A stretch of DNA of 64,000 nt, from NCBI RefSeq assembly GCF_051401765.1, contig NC_135064.1:26944001-27008000 (forward strand), given 5' to 3'. Shown in pieces: positions 1 through 11,525 of this stretch; position 1 is the first letter of the stretch, and every line of letters starts with the position of its first letter. The translations under genes were made by a program, and so were the position numbers. Origin of the DNA: Calliopsis andreniformis. Taxonomy: Eukaryota; Arthropoda; Insecta; Hymenoptera; Andrenidae. The notes under the pieces are model-generated. The model was not told the origin of the DNA and made no database searches. It saw nothing but the letters and a program-made list of their open reading frames with translations.

Positions 1-1
1 A

Positions 2-175
2 TTTGACCTGGAACCACGAAGCAAAGAATTCTTACCAAAGGAATTTCCAGCTAACATAGAAGGACCGTCTTACTTTCTGAACGATTACAAGCACGAGGAT
101 GTCGACTCTAAACTTTCTCTCGATCTTCACATTCAGCACGCGATCAGGGAATATGAACTCGGCACTGGCGTGTAG
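2..175 (+). CDS. 3' end of a protein-coding gene, product not recognised (partial)
   Basis: An open frame runs from the window edge (codon 2-4) for 57 codons to TAG at 173-175. The peptide begins FDLEPRSKEF and ends LDLHIQHAIREYELGTGV. It is hydrophilic, rich in D, E and K, with no low-complexity run and no membrane segment, so it looks like the C-terminal tail of a real protein. The sequence after the stop turns AT-rich and an AATAAA lies 236 bases downstream, as expected for a last exon and its 3' UTR. The upstream part lies outside the window, so the first visible codon may be mid-exon, and the protein's domains cannot be seen. I do not recognise the family. No splice acceptor inside the segment is needed to explain it. 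The minus-strand ORF that overlaps its end (144-347) is probably a shadow. The main doubt is that 57 open codons can occur by chance. Confidence 0.55.
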   Translation, partial: FDLEPRSKEFLPKEFPANIEGPSYFLNDYKHEDVDSKLSLDLHIQHAIREYELGTGV

Positions 176-410
176 ATATTCTACTTGAAACTACCCCTAC
201 GGATATGCGTCGTTCGTGAATGTCACTGTACCAATGCCTACTGTCCGTAATCATGATAATTTCGACAAGATCTGACTCTATGGATCCACAAAATGGCACA
301 TTGTGTAACGACACAGATTCGACCAGCCCAAACGGCCGTTCCGTCAACCGATAATATTTATACGCAGAGTTTTAGGTTAAAATTATTATATACCTATGGT
401 CATATGAGCA

Positions 411-416
411 AATAAA
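411..416 (+). terminator. Polyadenylation signal AATAAA of the 5'-edge gene
   Basis: A canonical AATAAA lies 236 bases after the TAG of the partial coding exon and is followed by a TCTGTATT stretch. The 176-410 interval would be the 3' UTR, and cleavage would fall around 425-440. The signal is short and occurs by chance in AT-rich DNA, so it is supported mainly by its position. Confidence 0.45.
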
Positions 417-652
417 TCTGTATTATAAACTATATGACTTCTTCCTTTGACGAACCTATGAGATTGACTTTAGTTGCTTTAGTTGCTACGTACTGATCTT
501 CTTTCACGAGGAGTCGTTCATTGTATAAGTAGGATTGCAATTGATATGCAAAAAATTTTTGCCAAATGAAACAAAAACTCAATGATTTATGAGATATACT
601 GACTCCGCAAATAAGCATTGGGAAGACCATACGCGAGTATACAGGACATTTA

Positions 653-722
653 ATGGATTTTCGTGTCTTATGTTCTGAAATACCGACTTCTGAAAAAGCT
701 ACTGGCTTTTGAGCGCCCTCTG
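653..722 (+). repeat. Left inverted arm of the foldback element
   Basis: Its reverse complement aligns without gaps to 2086-2155, with 16 mismatches in 70 positions. The longest perfect block is 12 bases, TATTTCAGAACA plus its flank. Most mismatches are transitions, as expected for old copies decaying neutrally. Confidence 0.6.
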
Positions 723-1285
723 CGATTTTTAAGCTGTAGATGTAGAAAATACATTGTTTTCGTCACTAACACAAGCAATGCTAGGAAACGAGAAAATATT
801 CCTATCGTACCACCCAATATACACCACTAAACTATTCTCCTTATTCTGAAATATTTAGTTGTATTTATGTTATATTAATCAAGATATGCTTTGGATTGGT
901 TGATCGAGAAATCCGTAACAAATATCAATAAATACATAAATAATAAGTAGTAAAAGTGATAAAGAAAAATGAGCGCACATCCCACGAGGACCTACAGGGA
1001 GATACATGGAATCAAAGTCCAATTGATCTTCCTTCACAAAACTCTTAAAGTCTAAAACTTTAACTCGTAAGTCAATGACATCTGACAAATGGTCAAGCTG
1101 TGTACTGGCCAGAGTGACCCAGAATACCCTGGGGTAGTCCAGATTAGTCCAGGGAATTCTTCTAGAGAATCGCCAGAACAATCCGCGCCCACTGAAGACA
1201 TTGGAGCGAGTGACCGAAATTCTGTCTCGAAATTCTAATCAACCGAAGAACTTCTCTAATTAGTCCCTCATCTTTCGCGAGACAG

Positions 1286-1293
1286 TATAAATA
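1286..1293 (+). promoter_or_regulatory. TATA box inside the foldback element
   Basis: TATAAATA is followed 23-30 bases later by a TCACT sequence that could be an initiator, in locally GC-richer sequence. The spacing is right for a core promoter inside the element. No open frame of note starts downstream, so whether it drives anything is unknown. Confidence 0.25.
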
Positions 1294-1380
1294 CCTCTGC
1301 AGGAGCACGAGTGTCTCACTTGCCGTGGGTCCTTCGGTGGGCGCGGACCTCCCTGGAGATCCTGGAGGGACTTCTGAGCC

Positions 1381-1420
1381 CTGGACACCTCCCTGGACCT
1401 TCCTGGACCTTCCTGGACCA
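1381..1420. repeat. Short tandem repeat, unit near TTCCTGGACC
   Basis: CCTGGACC/TTCCTGGACC is repeated about three to four times, directly before a second tandem repeat. It lies inside the foldback element. Confidence 0.6.
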
Positions 1421-1430
1421 GTGGGCAGCG

Positions 1431-1500
1431 GGCCGATGACCAGTGGTCATCTTGGATGATCAGCAGGCCAATGACCAATGGTCACCTTGGATGACCACTG
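1431..1500. repeat. Two tandem copies of a 35-bp unit with internal dyads
   Basis: Units 1431-1465 and 1466-1500 both start GGCC and share ATGACCA.TGGTCA and CTTGGATGA. They differ at only a few positions. Each copy holds the dyad TGACCANTGGTCA, which is palindromic around one base. Array length and unit length are certain from the sequence; a function is not. Confidence 0.7.
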
Positions 1501-1839
1501 AATTTTTGCTCAAATTTTGAATTTATTTCTTCTGTTTCCCCTCTTATTGTATATATATCCCCTCCATTTCGTGCTTTGATGCTACGCTTTATCTCTTTAT
1601 TATCGTTATATTCTGAATTTAATGGAATCCAGTTACTATTTCTACTTCTTATACTTATCTTCCATTCATTTCTTTGGCTTAATTGTAAAATTTTTGTAAA
1701 GGGAAATCGATGGAACTTTGTTTCCATCTATCTCCTTGCGCAACTTTGTCCGTGTCATGGCTGTGCAGTTTATACTATATGTAAATGTATATCATTTCAC
1801 TTCCTGCATATACTTTATGAATGTATTATTAACATATCA

Positions 1840-1852
1840 GGACACCCTGTAT
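1840..1852 (-). repeat. Isolated terminus of the GGGTGTC repeat family
   Basis: Reads ATACAGGGTGTCC on the minus strand. This is the same terminal motif seen at 11526 and 11991, and in variant form at 17435-17458. No partner end is clear nearby. Confidence 0.3.
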
Positions 1853-2085
1853 TTATTTTCCCATCGATATTATAATTCGAATTCTTATCACGCAGAGCGC
1901 TGCAATCTTATTTCGTGCACAGCCGCTAACGTTGAGCATGATACAAGAATGGTAATGGGGATTTAAAGTCCCAAAAGCGTGAGTCAGAAAAAAGCATTGC
2001 TTATCCAGACTGTCCTGTATACTCGTCTATGGTGGTGTTTTCTACATCGAACGCTCAAAAAAAAAAAAGAAGAAAAACAAAATCA

Positions 2086-2155
2086 CAGAGTGCGCTCGAA
2101 AAGCAGTCGGTTTTCAAGGAGTCGATATTTCAGAACATGAGATACAGCAGTCCAT
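2086..2155 (-). repeat. Right inverted arm of the foldback element
   Basis: Partner of 653-722 (77 percent identity, ungapped). It follows an A-rich run (2047-2083) that has expanded between two blocks of arm homology. It is followed by a degenerate copy of the outer tip at 2168-2192. Confidence 0.6.
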
Positions 2156-3009
2156 AATCTGTCGAGTCTATCCTGTTTATTCGTCTGTAACCTAACACTA
2201 GGATATCTTTATCAACTGTAAACATTTTCCAGACTATGGTTTCTCTTTTGTATACAACCTCGCTTTGCAAAGAAATCAAGAGAAACATTTAGTTTCAAAA
2301 TGTTTGCTGTCAGTGTTACAGGCCTTCATACTTTTCCCAGGTTCTCACTTTTCTGTGTTTATTTTGAAGTTGGCCCATGGCTTTTATTTTTGATAAGACT
2401 CGTTTCAAATTCTAGTTCTACGCCACAGTGGTCTTTGTCCACGGAATAGTGGAATTTTTTGTATTCCTGTACGGCTTCTCGTGGATGTCTATACTGCTTT
2501 CTCTTCCTTTAAAAGGCAAAATGAAATTTCATCGCTGCAACCTATTTCACAACATTGCTTATTTACTGCTATATTCCCATGAACACGTTTGCTCTGCTTT
2601 TTATTCGTTCTAGCAATTTTCTTTGATTTCTGCCACTTAACCATGACTTCGTAGCTCCCTGATACGCCTTCATTTGCGTAAGACAACCCGTGGAAGAAGA
2701 AAGGGAAAAGAAGCAAATGAAATGGAAGTTGTGTGTGTGAAGCGAAGTGCCTATATTTAGAAGTTCCCCCTTCGAAAAAGCGTACAAATACTTCTTTCGT
2801 CTGATTCCACATTACCTTCACTTTCTACGAGTACGGCAGAAATGGTCTTTGGGTTTCGTAATCGCTCAAAACGATAGGCTGCTCGTAAATTGCGCGGAAG
2901 AGATAAATCAGACGATATTATTACGTAAGATGGACGTTTTAGCTTTACTTTCTTTACCTTAAAGATGATATTTCTCTCTAAACCGTAAAGCTATACATAT
3001 GTAGTTCTA

Positions 3010-3038
3010 TTAGGTTGTGCCTCAAATTTTAATTTCGG
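3010..3038 (+). repeat. Solo mariner-like terminal inverted repeat
   Basis: The sequence starts TTAGGTTGTGCC, ends TTTTAATTTCGG, and is preceded directly by TA. This matches the usual mariner layout: TA target, TTAGGTTG start and a GG near base 29. No inverted partner or transposase fragment is visible, so it is a remnant at best. Confidence 0.35.
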
Positions 3039-6000
3039 CACTGTCAGAATCTTAAAAATTATCAGTTTTGAAATACTTATCAGATATTATTTATATATGT
3101 ATATAAGTAATAAACATTAATATATCAATCCAATATCAAACAAATAAACTTTCCTCTGTTTTACTGTAGACATCAATAAAATGAACATTGTAAACTTACA
3201 TACTCTATTCTGCAAATTAATCAAATGCACTACATTTGTGATTGGCCCTTGTCTCATGTTCAAACTTTTATCCTCTCTCGAACTGAAATGTCTATTTCCA
3301 AAAATTGCAAGCAAGGCACCTTAGGCACCATTGAAACTCTATTGTTACGCGTTAGGAATGATTCCACGTTATCACGAAAGTAGCTGATTACAGCGCACTC
3401 CGAAGGATGCAAATGTCATGGTATTGCAAGACTCTTCTAGTTTCACACCGTAGTGCACACATTATTTTACCTTCGGCTACAAAAGGAAACCGTGGAGTAT
3501 CTAGAGAACCAAAAAGTCGAGGAAAAGAAGCTACAAAAGACCAACACCGGCTCCGAGAAGACATGCACATGCGCGTGGATTCGTATTCACTGTGCCTTTG
3601 CTATTTCTTATACGCTGCCATTCACCGCGATGAGACCCGCGGGTGTGCGGAACGAAAGAAATTAAACATTGGCCCTTCCGGCTACGCGGCGTAATCAAAC
3701 ACCAGTGAAACTAACGAAACAGCCGCGAAAAGGGGCCGACTAGCTGATATCGAAATACAAGGAGGAGCTCGAAAAGGGAGACAAGATGCCTGAGCAGCCA
3801 TAAGGGAACAATAACTTACGATTAGATAACGCGCAATGAAAGGCACACGTATTAGAAATGAAAAGGAAAGGGACGAAAGAAAGGTGGACGTCTTCCGCTC
3901 ATACCAATGATCACTGTGAGCTGCAGCTTCTTACAATATGAGTTTCAAAGTGGTAATGAGTTTTATTGATGCTTTAAAGACACGGAGATTCTGTATTATT
4001 TGTATAAATATTTTTAGGGCAATTAAAGGTAACTTGTTATAAAATTACTTTCACAAACCTAGCTACTTTTGCTTTTTCATGTGAAAAATAGGTTTATGAA
4101 ATGAACACTCTGAAAACGTGGAAATAATAGTCAAAAGCAATTTATTGTACTTTTCGCTTCAAACGCGACGTCATTCTTTTCTGTCAAAAATACTTTGAGG
4201 TACTGAACAAGTTTCCGTCTAGACTTCAGTTCTGTAGATTTTGTTCAGTTAGTATTTTTTTATTAAACGTCAAAGCGAACCATCTATGAACAGAATTACG
4301 CGCAATGGTATACAGTGGACGGAAAGGAGTCAAGAGGTTGGAAAAGGGGTCAGCCATATTGGAGAACGTAAGGTCGAAGATAAAAAGATTACAGTGCCGC
4401 GGTCACTGAAAGGAAAATTACTTGGATTAAGCTGATCGAGACCGCAATTTGGATAATGTCTCGTTGGGAGCTTTGCGCGATGTCACCCACTTGCAGCATT
4501 GAACCAGAAAGTATTTCAGGAGATTCTTTAATCACCTTAACAGTCTAATCACCTTAATAGGAAATTATTAGAAACCTTATCAATTGTCCAGTCTGTTTCC
4601 AAGATAGAGAATCGTTTAATAAATGCTCTCTGGGATGTGAATAGAGATCGAGCAGGGACAAAACGAGAAATCATTAACCGAGTGATAGTTTCTTTGTTCC
4701 ACAGCATGATTTCGAACAATAGGAATTCGGTAAATACATTCTGTAGCGAAGTTTACAGTATCTCTGCTTTACACTCGAAATGTACGTTATTCCGTTTCAA
4801 CGAATGCATTGTTCGTACGCCAGAAGCTCCTTGAAATAGATTGCTCGTTGCGCGCTAATGCACCGAGGCAAACCGATTCAAAGGCACTTCCATATATTTC
4901 GAGAATCATCGAACGTACGTATCGGACAATTAATTAGATGGAACATCTGCTCCGTTTCCGTGCACGTGAATTTTCAAAAATTGAATTCCCTTTTAATTGG
5001 AGATGCGAGTGAAATTCCGCGCATCAATCAACCCAGACCAAAATACTAAAACATCTGTCGCGCTCGGCGAACGAAATAGAATGCATTGTTCAAATTGATT
5101 TGACTAAAATGCATTCGTTGTAATTCTGCATGTACGAATTTGTTTATTACTGCAAGTTAAAATACATTTGGTAACGACAAACATACAAAAGAAAAAGAAA
5201 CGCTAACTTAAAAAGCATATATTCTTGTTTAATTAGATTCGCTCTTTCATCCTTTTTCACTCTAACGAGCATGTTAATATACGTTTTTATGTATGCAAAT
5301 AATATAGTAACATGTTCGTTAAATACTAGCAGTGGATATTTCAAGTATCTTGAGCTTAATATGCGTGGCATTATCCACATTCTTCGCTTAATTACATTCC
5401 CTTAATAGTTTGCAACTGTTCCAAGTGAACCAACGCCCTGCTTCGCAGAAATTAAGAAGTTACGTCACCGCGCTAAAATCTAGCCTCAGTTATTATTAAT
5501 TTATGAAATATTTTCCAGATTTACAAAGGCCCGAGAACTTATTGCTGGCTGATCTATACGTCAAGAGAACGCGAAGTAAATACGTGTAAAAATAACCCAA
5601 GATAATCCGAGAAACATGTTAGAAAGCATGAAAAACTTGTGCATCACAGAGTTCTATACTCAGGTGGGACGGTAATGAAGGGAAACTTGGCTGGACACTG
5701 AAATTAATTGAAGTAATGAAAGTTTACAAACTATGAGGAAAAATGTTTGTTAGATACTTTGTACATTTTTCATACTTTAAGGGCTCATACTTTTCATACT
5801 TTTTTCATACTAATTGCGTTGGAAAATAATGACTACTGGAATGGACACTACTGGAGCGTGTTATATTTTTCTGCTTTGAACAAACAAGTATTTAAACACC
5901 TAAACTTTTATTCGAAATACGTGTATTAAATTTCTATTCGTATAGAAAATTGATAAAAAGTAAAATAAAGTAGCGGAAAATTGTTAACCTGCTACAATGA

Positions 6001-6740
6001 AATCGGAGCAACTCGAATTCAGATTCGATGTGGGTAAATATGTGCAAATAAATGGAAGTGGTATACCGTTTGATAGAACCAGTTGCCTCGTCGCAATTAG
6101 AACGCATTTTATTAGCGAGATTCTATCTTACACCGTGGTTTTTAGCTCTAGCGTATAAATGTCTTTCACTCTTCCCGTTTCAGTTCCAAGTCATCCTCTT
6201 TCCTGCGCGAAACAGGACAAGTATGAGACAGGCCTGAAAAATTACTGCGCTACTGTCCACCGCAAAGTTTCATTAAGGAACACTTCGTGATTTATTTTCA
6301 CGCCTGCATCGTGTTTATTCTTTCCGCGAACGAAGGTAATCAAAATCAAACAAGTGTGTTGCGAAAACTTTCCAAAAAGGGAAGTTTTAATCACGATTTT
6401 ACGAAAACGCTGCTCGAGGATATTTATGAACGGTGATCTTTCATTCTCCTGGTGCGGACGATGTACTTTTCGTAATTAAAAGGTGCTTTCATTAAAAGGC
6501 CTAGTAATAAACGATAAATCCATATCACGCAAGACTTTCAAATTTTATATAGATAATTTTCTGTTTACCCGTATTTAACTTCTGTATCGATTCTCTTTAA
6601 AGCTAGAAAATAGAATTGCGTTACCGCTCTAAATCGAAACGAAAATAGCATCGAGGTTCTTATTATCAATTAGAACATCTTAATCGAATGTCTTCGCGCA
6701 ATATTGGCTTTCGATTTGCATCTCGTCCCATATGTGTTCT

Positions 6741-6781
6741 GAATACGAGCTCGACGCATGGAGAGAGATGCGCTCGTATTC
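6741..6781. repeat. Small bulged hairpin
   Basis: GAATACGAGC (6741-6750) pairs with GCTCGTATTC (6772-6781). After a 5-base bulge, GCAT pairs with ATGC around the loop GGAGAGAG. It is too short for a microRNA precursor and could be a chance dyad or a cruciform site. Confidence 0.5.
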
Positions 6782-8982
6782 TTTGTGCCATCGCGTTCAG
6801 TCGTCTCGCTGATCGATCCGTTTATTCGATTACGCTGCAATGACGGGCTCCGGCTTTTCGAAACAGAGCGAATATTAAATATTTAACGCACGCCGGTGTA
6901 TAGTCGCGCACGTATCAAAATGGCTTTTCCCTGGCGCGTCGACAGGTGAAAAAGAGTGAGATAAAAATGAGAGAAGCGGGCCAATTTCGAATAGGACGCT
7001 ATTCCACGGCGACACACGCGCATCCACGTTTCACCTACCGATATTGCATATTCGAAAATTTCTCACGCCGCGCCTGCCTCTAATAGCCGAACAGGAAAGC
7101 ACGAAATTTAAACTGTTTTAATCATTCTAAATCATCATTGCAAGCACGATCTATGTACAGCATACTAATACGCCGTAGCAATAGCTACTGGGGAAATATA
7201 GTAACTGGGGAAATCTACGCTATCATCCAGTTGATCGCGAATATAAACGAAAGAATGCTCGAAGCTATTTATTTTGTGTTCTTAGTGTTATTGCCTTGGA
7301 GCGATGGTATTGTGAATGGAAAGGGGTTAAAGAACGCGATGCACGAAACGCACGAACGAGGGGAGGAACGGTGAATGAAACGTAATTTATTCAATTGGCT
7401 GTAATAAACGGTAGCCGCCGAACCATGGTAGGTACGGGTAACTAAAAATTGGTCCGCCACACCCCTGCCATTCGACAGAGTGCCTCGCAGGGACACTGGG
7501 AATACTGATTGAACCGTCAATCAATCGGAACTTGGAATATTTCAACATTAACATTGTGGATGCGTTCTAAATTGACATAAATAATCTTTTCGTTCTGGTA
7601 ATTACCCATCCACGTTGATAATCTATTGTCTTTGGGCATTTATTTATATATTTCCTGTCTCAGTAATTAACTTTCAGCGTATCGTAGGGGATATTGTTCG
7701 AGGATCGTCAATTCTAGGATTATAGAGATTCAAACCGTTACGAATGCGTATTAAATTAAACAAGCGACACTCCGACCTACTTGCAAAATAGTGTAATCAA
7801 ATAATGTGACCTACAATTGATTCGCGTTACTTCAGAATCAATATCGGTTATGAAGCGAATGTAGAACGTGCAATGATGAACAAAGGTATGAGTATGTAGC
7901 CATGTGCCCAGTTTTGTACCTATTCATTGCTCGAGCAAACAATAAGTTCCATATTTTACAGAGTAATTAAAGTCTCAGCTGATCTTATTCAGAGGAGATT
8001 GGAGAGATACATTATTCCACCTCTTGCTAACTCTGAGTTTACTCTTTCACTAGTCCTGTTAGAAAAACAACAAATATTTCTATTTATTTAGAGATTCCGG
8101 AAATGAAACGAAAAATAAGGAGAAGGAATTACCGACGTTATTCCGATAATGTCAGGTTAACGTTGTGACTCTAACAAAATTTTACACCTACGTAGAAACA
8201 AAACAGACAAAACAAACAACGCGTCTGTAGTAATCCGTAGAATTTTTCGCGCTTAAAGATAACGAGTCACGTGTGCACCAAATGTGTAAACGTGTGTACG
8301 ATGTTCGAAAGATATTGTTTACCATAGTACGCTTGGTAGTGTGAATGTCAAGCATATTTGTCGAGGGAGTTTGAAAATTTGTTCTTAGAAGTTAGGTAAG
8401 AACGATAAATAAACACAACCTTGTTGAGTGGTTACGTTTCCTTCTTAAGGAATACTAAATAAACATGCTGACTTGGAACTGTATAATTTTACGTGAAATA
8501 CGTTTTTTTTTTGTTAGAAGGATATACACTATATATACATATATCGTAAGATGGTCATTTTTTAATGATTGAACTTATCTCTTTTTCAGTATGGTAAGAA
8601 TCAGTGATGTTATTTTCTTAAATTAATGATATTTTCGTTAAATATTACATAAAATCATATGTACCTAAATCCTGTAAATCTGAAGAATATTCCGCTTTGT
8701 CTAATTGAAATGACTCACGGAAAGAGGCAATCATGTCACGTGTTGCTCATGACTGTTGTATAAGAATATCAGTTCCTAGTAAAATTGCATAATGCCTAAA
8801 CAACGCTATAAGAATACATATTTCCCTCCCATATAACATCACGCCATCTTTCTCGTCAATTGCGCATCTTATTAGCGCATTAAACAAGGATACAATCAAT
8901 CCACAACTAACATAACCCAATACAAAGCTACAAAACGTGAATAATGAGAAACAATAAAAAGTATAATATTCCTAACACTCAC

Positions 8983-9014
8983 CCCAAAGAATAGCTTCCT
9001 CTAAGCAGATTCAT
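8983..9014 (-). CDS. Possible first coding exon of a minus-strand gene
   Basis: On the minus strand an ATG (9014-9012) opens a frame of 10 full codons, MNLLRGSYSL, plus two bases. It then meets a strong donor, TTTGGG|GTGAGTG, with the exon ending at 8983. It sits at the edge of the CpG-rich island, where a transcript start would be expected, and the upstream sequence (about 9020-9110) would be its leader. An earlier short ATG frame (MRAFLAA, then stop) lies in that leader. I could not find the next exon between 430 and 8970, so the coding claim rests only on the donor and the location. It could equally be a non-coding first exon or chance. Confidence 0.2.
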
Positions 9015-9412
9015 CTCCGTCCGCACAAACGTCGATCTCACGCAGCCAGAAACGCGCGCATCTTCAAGATCCCGCCAAGCTCGTTACCCCAAGCTACATT
9101 CAACTTTTTTCAACATGCCCCGTTCCGTGAGTCACGTAACAGGTCCTTTGATATATAACGTTGCGTCGCCTCGTTGCGTTCACGAAAATCGAGATTGTTA
9201 TTTCCGGATGGCATTTTCTGCATCGTCGAAGCGAGCCGGGATTTGATTTAACATACGCGCGGACCCTGCACGTCGTCGACCGTATTACTCCAGTTCCTAA
9301 GGAAATCGGAACACAAGGAAAGGGAGAAAGAAGGCTCGTGACGCTATAGGTCGAGCATCGGCCGCCAGGAGCGCAGCAATCGCGCACGCTAGCCTCAAGA
9401 CTTTCTCGCCGC

Positions 9413-9997
9413 TCAGTCTGCCGGAGTCTGCAGCGCGCGAAAGTTGCACGCGACTCGCGTTAACGTGCTTTGTGTCCATCCAGCCAGGGGCCCATACAGG
9501 ATTCCCTTTCTTCGTGAAACAGTGAATCTACCCTCGCGTTCGGAGAGCCACGAGTATCGATCGCGCGAGGTCTCGATCGATGATCGTCGCGATAGAGATC
9601 GCACAGTGCAGCCACTTTCGTTGCTCCCTTGTCCGGTTCGAGCGCGTCGCCACGTGATTTTTCTCTGTCAAGTTGAGCGACGCGGCAATTTTTGCAGTGT
9701 GTGTTGATTGGAAGTGCGACTCGTTCGAGTCGAGTTGATCCGCGTCGCGTTTGGGGAACGTACGATGCCCGCGTGTCACGGTGAAACGGAGCGAAGAAGA
9801 ATTTGAGCGGGAGTGGCATTCGGAGAAGAAGTTCGAGGATCGCTGGTGTGTGCAACGACATCTGTCCTCGTCGCTCTGCCGCGCGGCGGGCGAACGGAGT
9901 GGAGGAGAAAAGGAGAAGAAAGAGAATCGAGGTTGCCGCGGCTACGATTGACGGATACACTCGCGTCTCGCGGGGACGAGGACCGCCTTGTACGGTT
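9413..9997 (+). other. Candidate non-coding first exon (5' UTR) of a plus-strand gene
   Basis: The proposed exon starts at the initiator-like TCAGTC and ends at GTACGGTT|GTAAGTG, a donor with a full GTAAGT. Several upstream ATGs open frames that stop early, for example MPACHGETERRRI near 9764, as is usual in long insect 5' leaders. No continuous coding frame is required. If correct, the first intron starts at 9998 and runs far into the window, which would explain the lack of coding sequence downstream. The T at the last exon base weakens the donor, and the start is only a motif guess. Confidence 0.35.
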
Positions 9998-10003
9998 GTA
10001 AGT
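9998..10003 (+). other. 5' splice donor GTAAGT
   Basis: A full GTAAGT followed by G and a pyrimidine-rich intron start. It is the best plus-strand donor in the island. Confidence 0.35.
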
Positions 10004-10342
10004 GTTATTATTCTTCTTTCCGCTCGCCTCGCCGCGGTTTCATTTACTTGTTCGCGCCCGCGTGCTCGGGGTCGCTGGCGGCCGTCTCTCCTCTATGACC
10101 TTCTTGGGATGCACGCGAATAAACGTAGTCGATCTTACCTTAACCCCCGCTCCGTGGCACACGAGGCGGACAGGACATAGTCTAACGCGATCCCTCGATC
10201 GGGTAACCTGGACTCGCTCGGAATGGAATCTTGCCTCGGGAATGAACCTCTGCACGAAAGAAGTTGAACGTTCATCTCTGCTTGGGATCTCGCTGTCTGT
10301 ACCTTGCGAGCAGAGACGAGAAAAGGTGGCTGCCCCCTCTGT

Positions 10343-10381
10343 CCTCTGCTCCTGTCCTCTGCCCCTGTCCTCTGCCCCTGT
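10343..10381. repeat. Three tandem copies of CCTCTGCYCCTGT
   Basis: 13-bp units at 10343-10355, 10356-10368 and 10369-10381. Only one base differs, and a partial copy lies before them. It is in the CpG island, downstream of the candidate exon. Confidence 0.75.
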
Positions 10382-11525
10382 CAATCTAGTCGAATGGCTC
10401 CGTCCTCTCGTCACCGTTCGCCTCTGAAAACCTGTCAGCGTGAATTTTCAGGGATTCGTTTCGCGAACCTCTCGCTCGAATCTCAGCGTCGACCCGTGGC
10501 TCGCAGGTATTCGGCCGCAGGTCGGCCAACCGAAATCAGCGTCCGATTCTCGACTCTCGACCATTCCCTAGTCGCTGCGAAATATTCTTATTGTGTGTGG
10601 GGGCCTTTCAAACTTGCTCACTCGTAACGTTCGGCTTTCGAAGGCAGCCGCTCGCCGCGGTACGATGCGTGAAATCGTGATCTTTCTTGTGGACCGTCGA
10701 AAATATTTTTACCTTGCTATGGGAGGAAATACTCGCTTTGCTGCAAAGCCATAGGTTTTTTTGCACACTTTTTCGTGTGAAATCGTTTGGCGTTGAAATT
10801 TGTATTTACGATATTCGGAGCATAAAAAACGTGAATGTTCTACTATTTTAAGTAATTTATTTCACTTGATAATTTGCGGAAATGCTTTTCCTCGACAGTT
10901 ATGTTATCGTAGGGTAGTTTACCTTGATGATTCATTGTATTCTTTTTACTAGACTACTATTAAATGACACTTCAGATCACAATCAAAGTTCTACCATGTA
11001 TAATTTCTTCTGTCCCATACGTACATAGATTCTATGAATTCTCAAGTAAAAATATAAAGGTTTTCAGAGAATTGTCGGCTTAGTTTTAAAGCCCTACAGC
11101 CATAGATTAATCCTGCGACATCCAATAATATTAGGCGTCTGACGTCCACGATATGCGCTGAAATTTCCTCGAAGCTCATGATCCAATTATCAGGAAACAT
11201 TTTTGAAAAATGTAGCCCAGCGCGGATTCAGTGCTGCAAAATTTCCTGCTCTTTGGCGAGTTTTACAGCACGTTGAGCATCCGTGATTCCATTTCCCTCG
11301 AAACGGCCGAAAATTGGTGACGCATCGTCGCTTGTTCACTCGTATATTCACCGCAAAAATTCCTCGTGTCGACGTTGTGGTTTTGGACGGTCTGCTTGGC
11401 AAGACACCCAGTTGTAGCATGGAAATCCACGAGCGAATCACGTAAGATACAAAATCCATGCGCGATATTGACACTTGGTGAGCTCTATTCGCTATACGGG
11501 GATATCACCCATAAACTTATGCACG

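Larger units (their letters stand above)
628..2192. mobile_element. Foldback-type element with long inverted terminal arms (about 1.57 kb)
   Basis: The two ends are inverted copies of each other. Positions 653-722 pair without gaps to 2086-2155, with 54 of 70 bases matching by hand. The inverted homology continues in blocks: TTTTCTACATC is at 2038-2048 and inverted at 739-749, and AGCATTGCTT is at 1993-2002 and inverted at 773-782. An outer tip at 628-650 (ACCATA..CGAGTATACAGGACA) is matched by 2009-2031, and more weakly by 2168-2192. The right arm has an inserted duplicate of the tip and a poly(A) run that break up the pairing. The interior carries a TATA box and tandem repeats but no transposase I can recognise. 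It is therefore best described as a non-autonomous DNA transposon or foldback element of unknown superfamily. No clear target-site duplication was found. Confidence 0.55.
2193..8975. other. Non-coding stretch (intergenic or intronic)
   Basis: I see no convincing gene. It holds a mariner-like TIR (3010-3038), a small hairpin (6741-6781), a TTAG|GTAAGA donor-like site at 8395/8396, and scattered short ORFs on both strands. One ORF near 3480-3560 encodes a short charged, coiled-coil-like stretch but continues into unstructured sequence and has no start or splice context. Confidence 0.5.
9001..10640. promoter_or_regulatory. CpG-rich island, probable (bidirectional) promoter
   Basis: This 1.6-kb block is clearly richer in G+C and in CG dinucleotides than the sequence on either side, with many CGCG, TCGA and GCGCG runs. 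Within it lie an arthropod-type initiator TCAGTC (9413-9418), E-box CACGTG (9651-9656), purine tracts, and donors pointing outward on both strands (minus at 8983, plus at 9997). The many ORFs that cross it on both strands, including a 166-codon minus-strand frame, reflect the scarcity of stop codons in GC-rich DNA rather than coding. Confidence 0.5.

Noticed and set aside
9460..9960. 166-codon minus-strand ORF
   Set aside because: It lies in the CpG-rich island where stops are rare, overlaps frames on the other strand and has arginine-rich composition without any motif.
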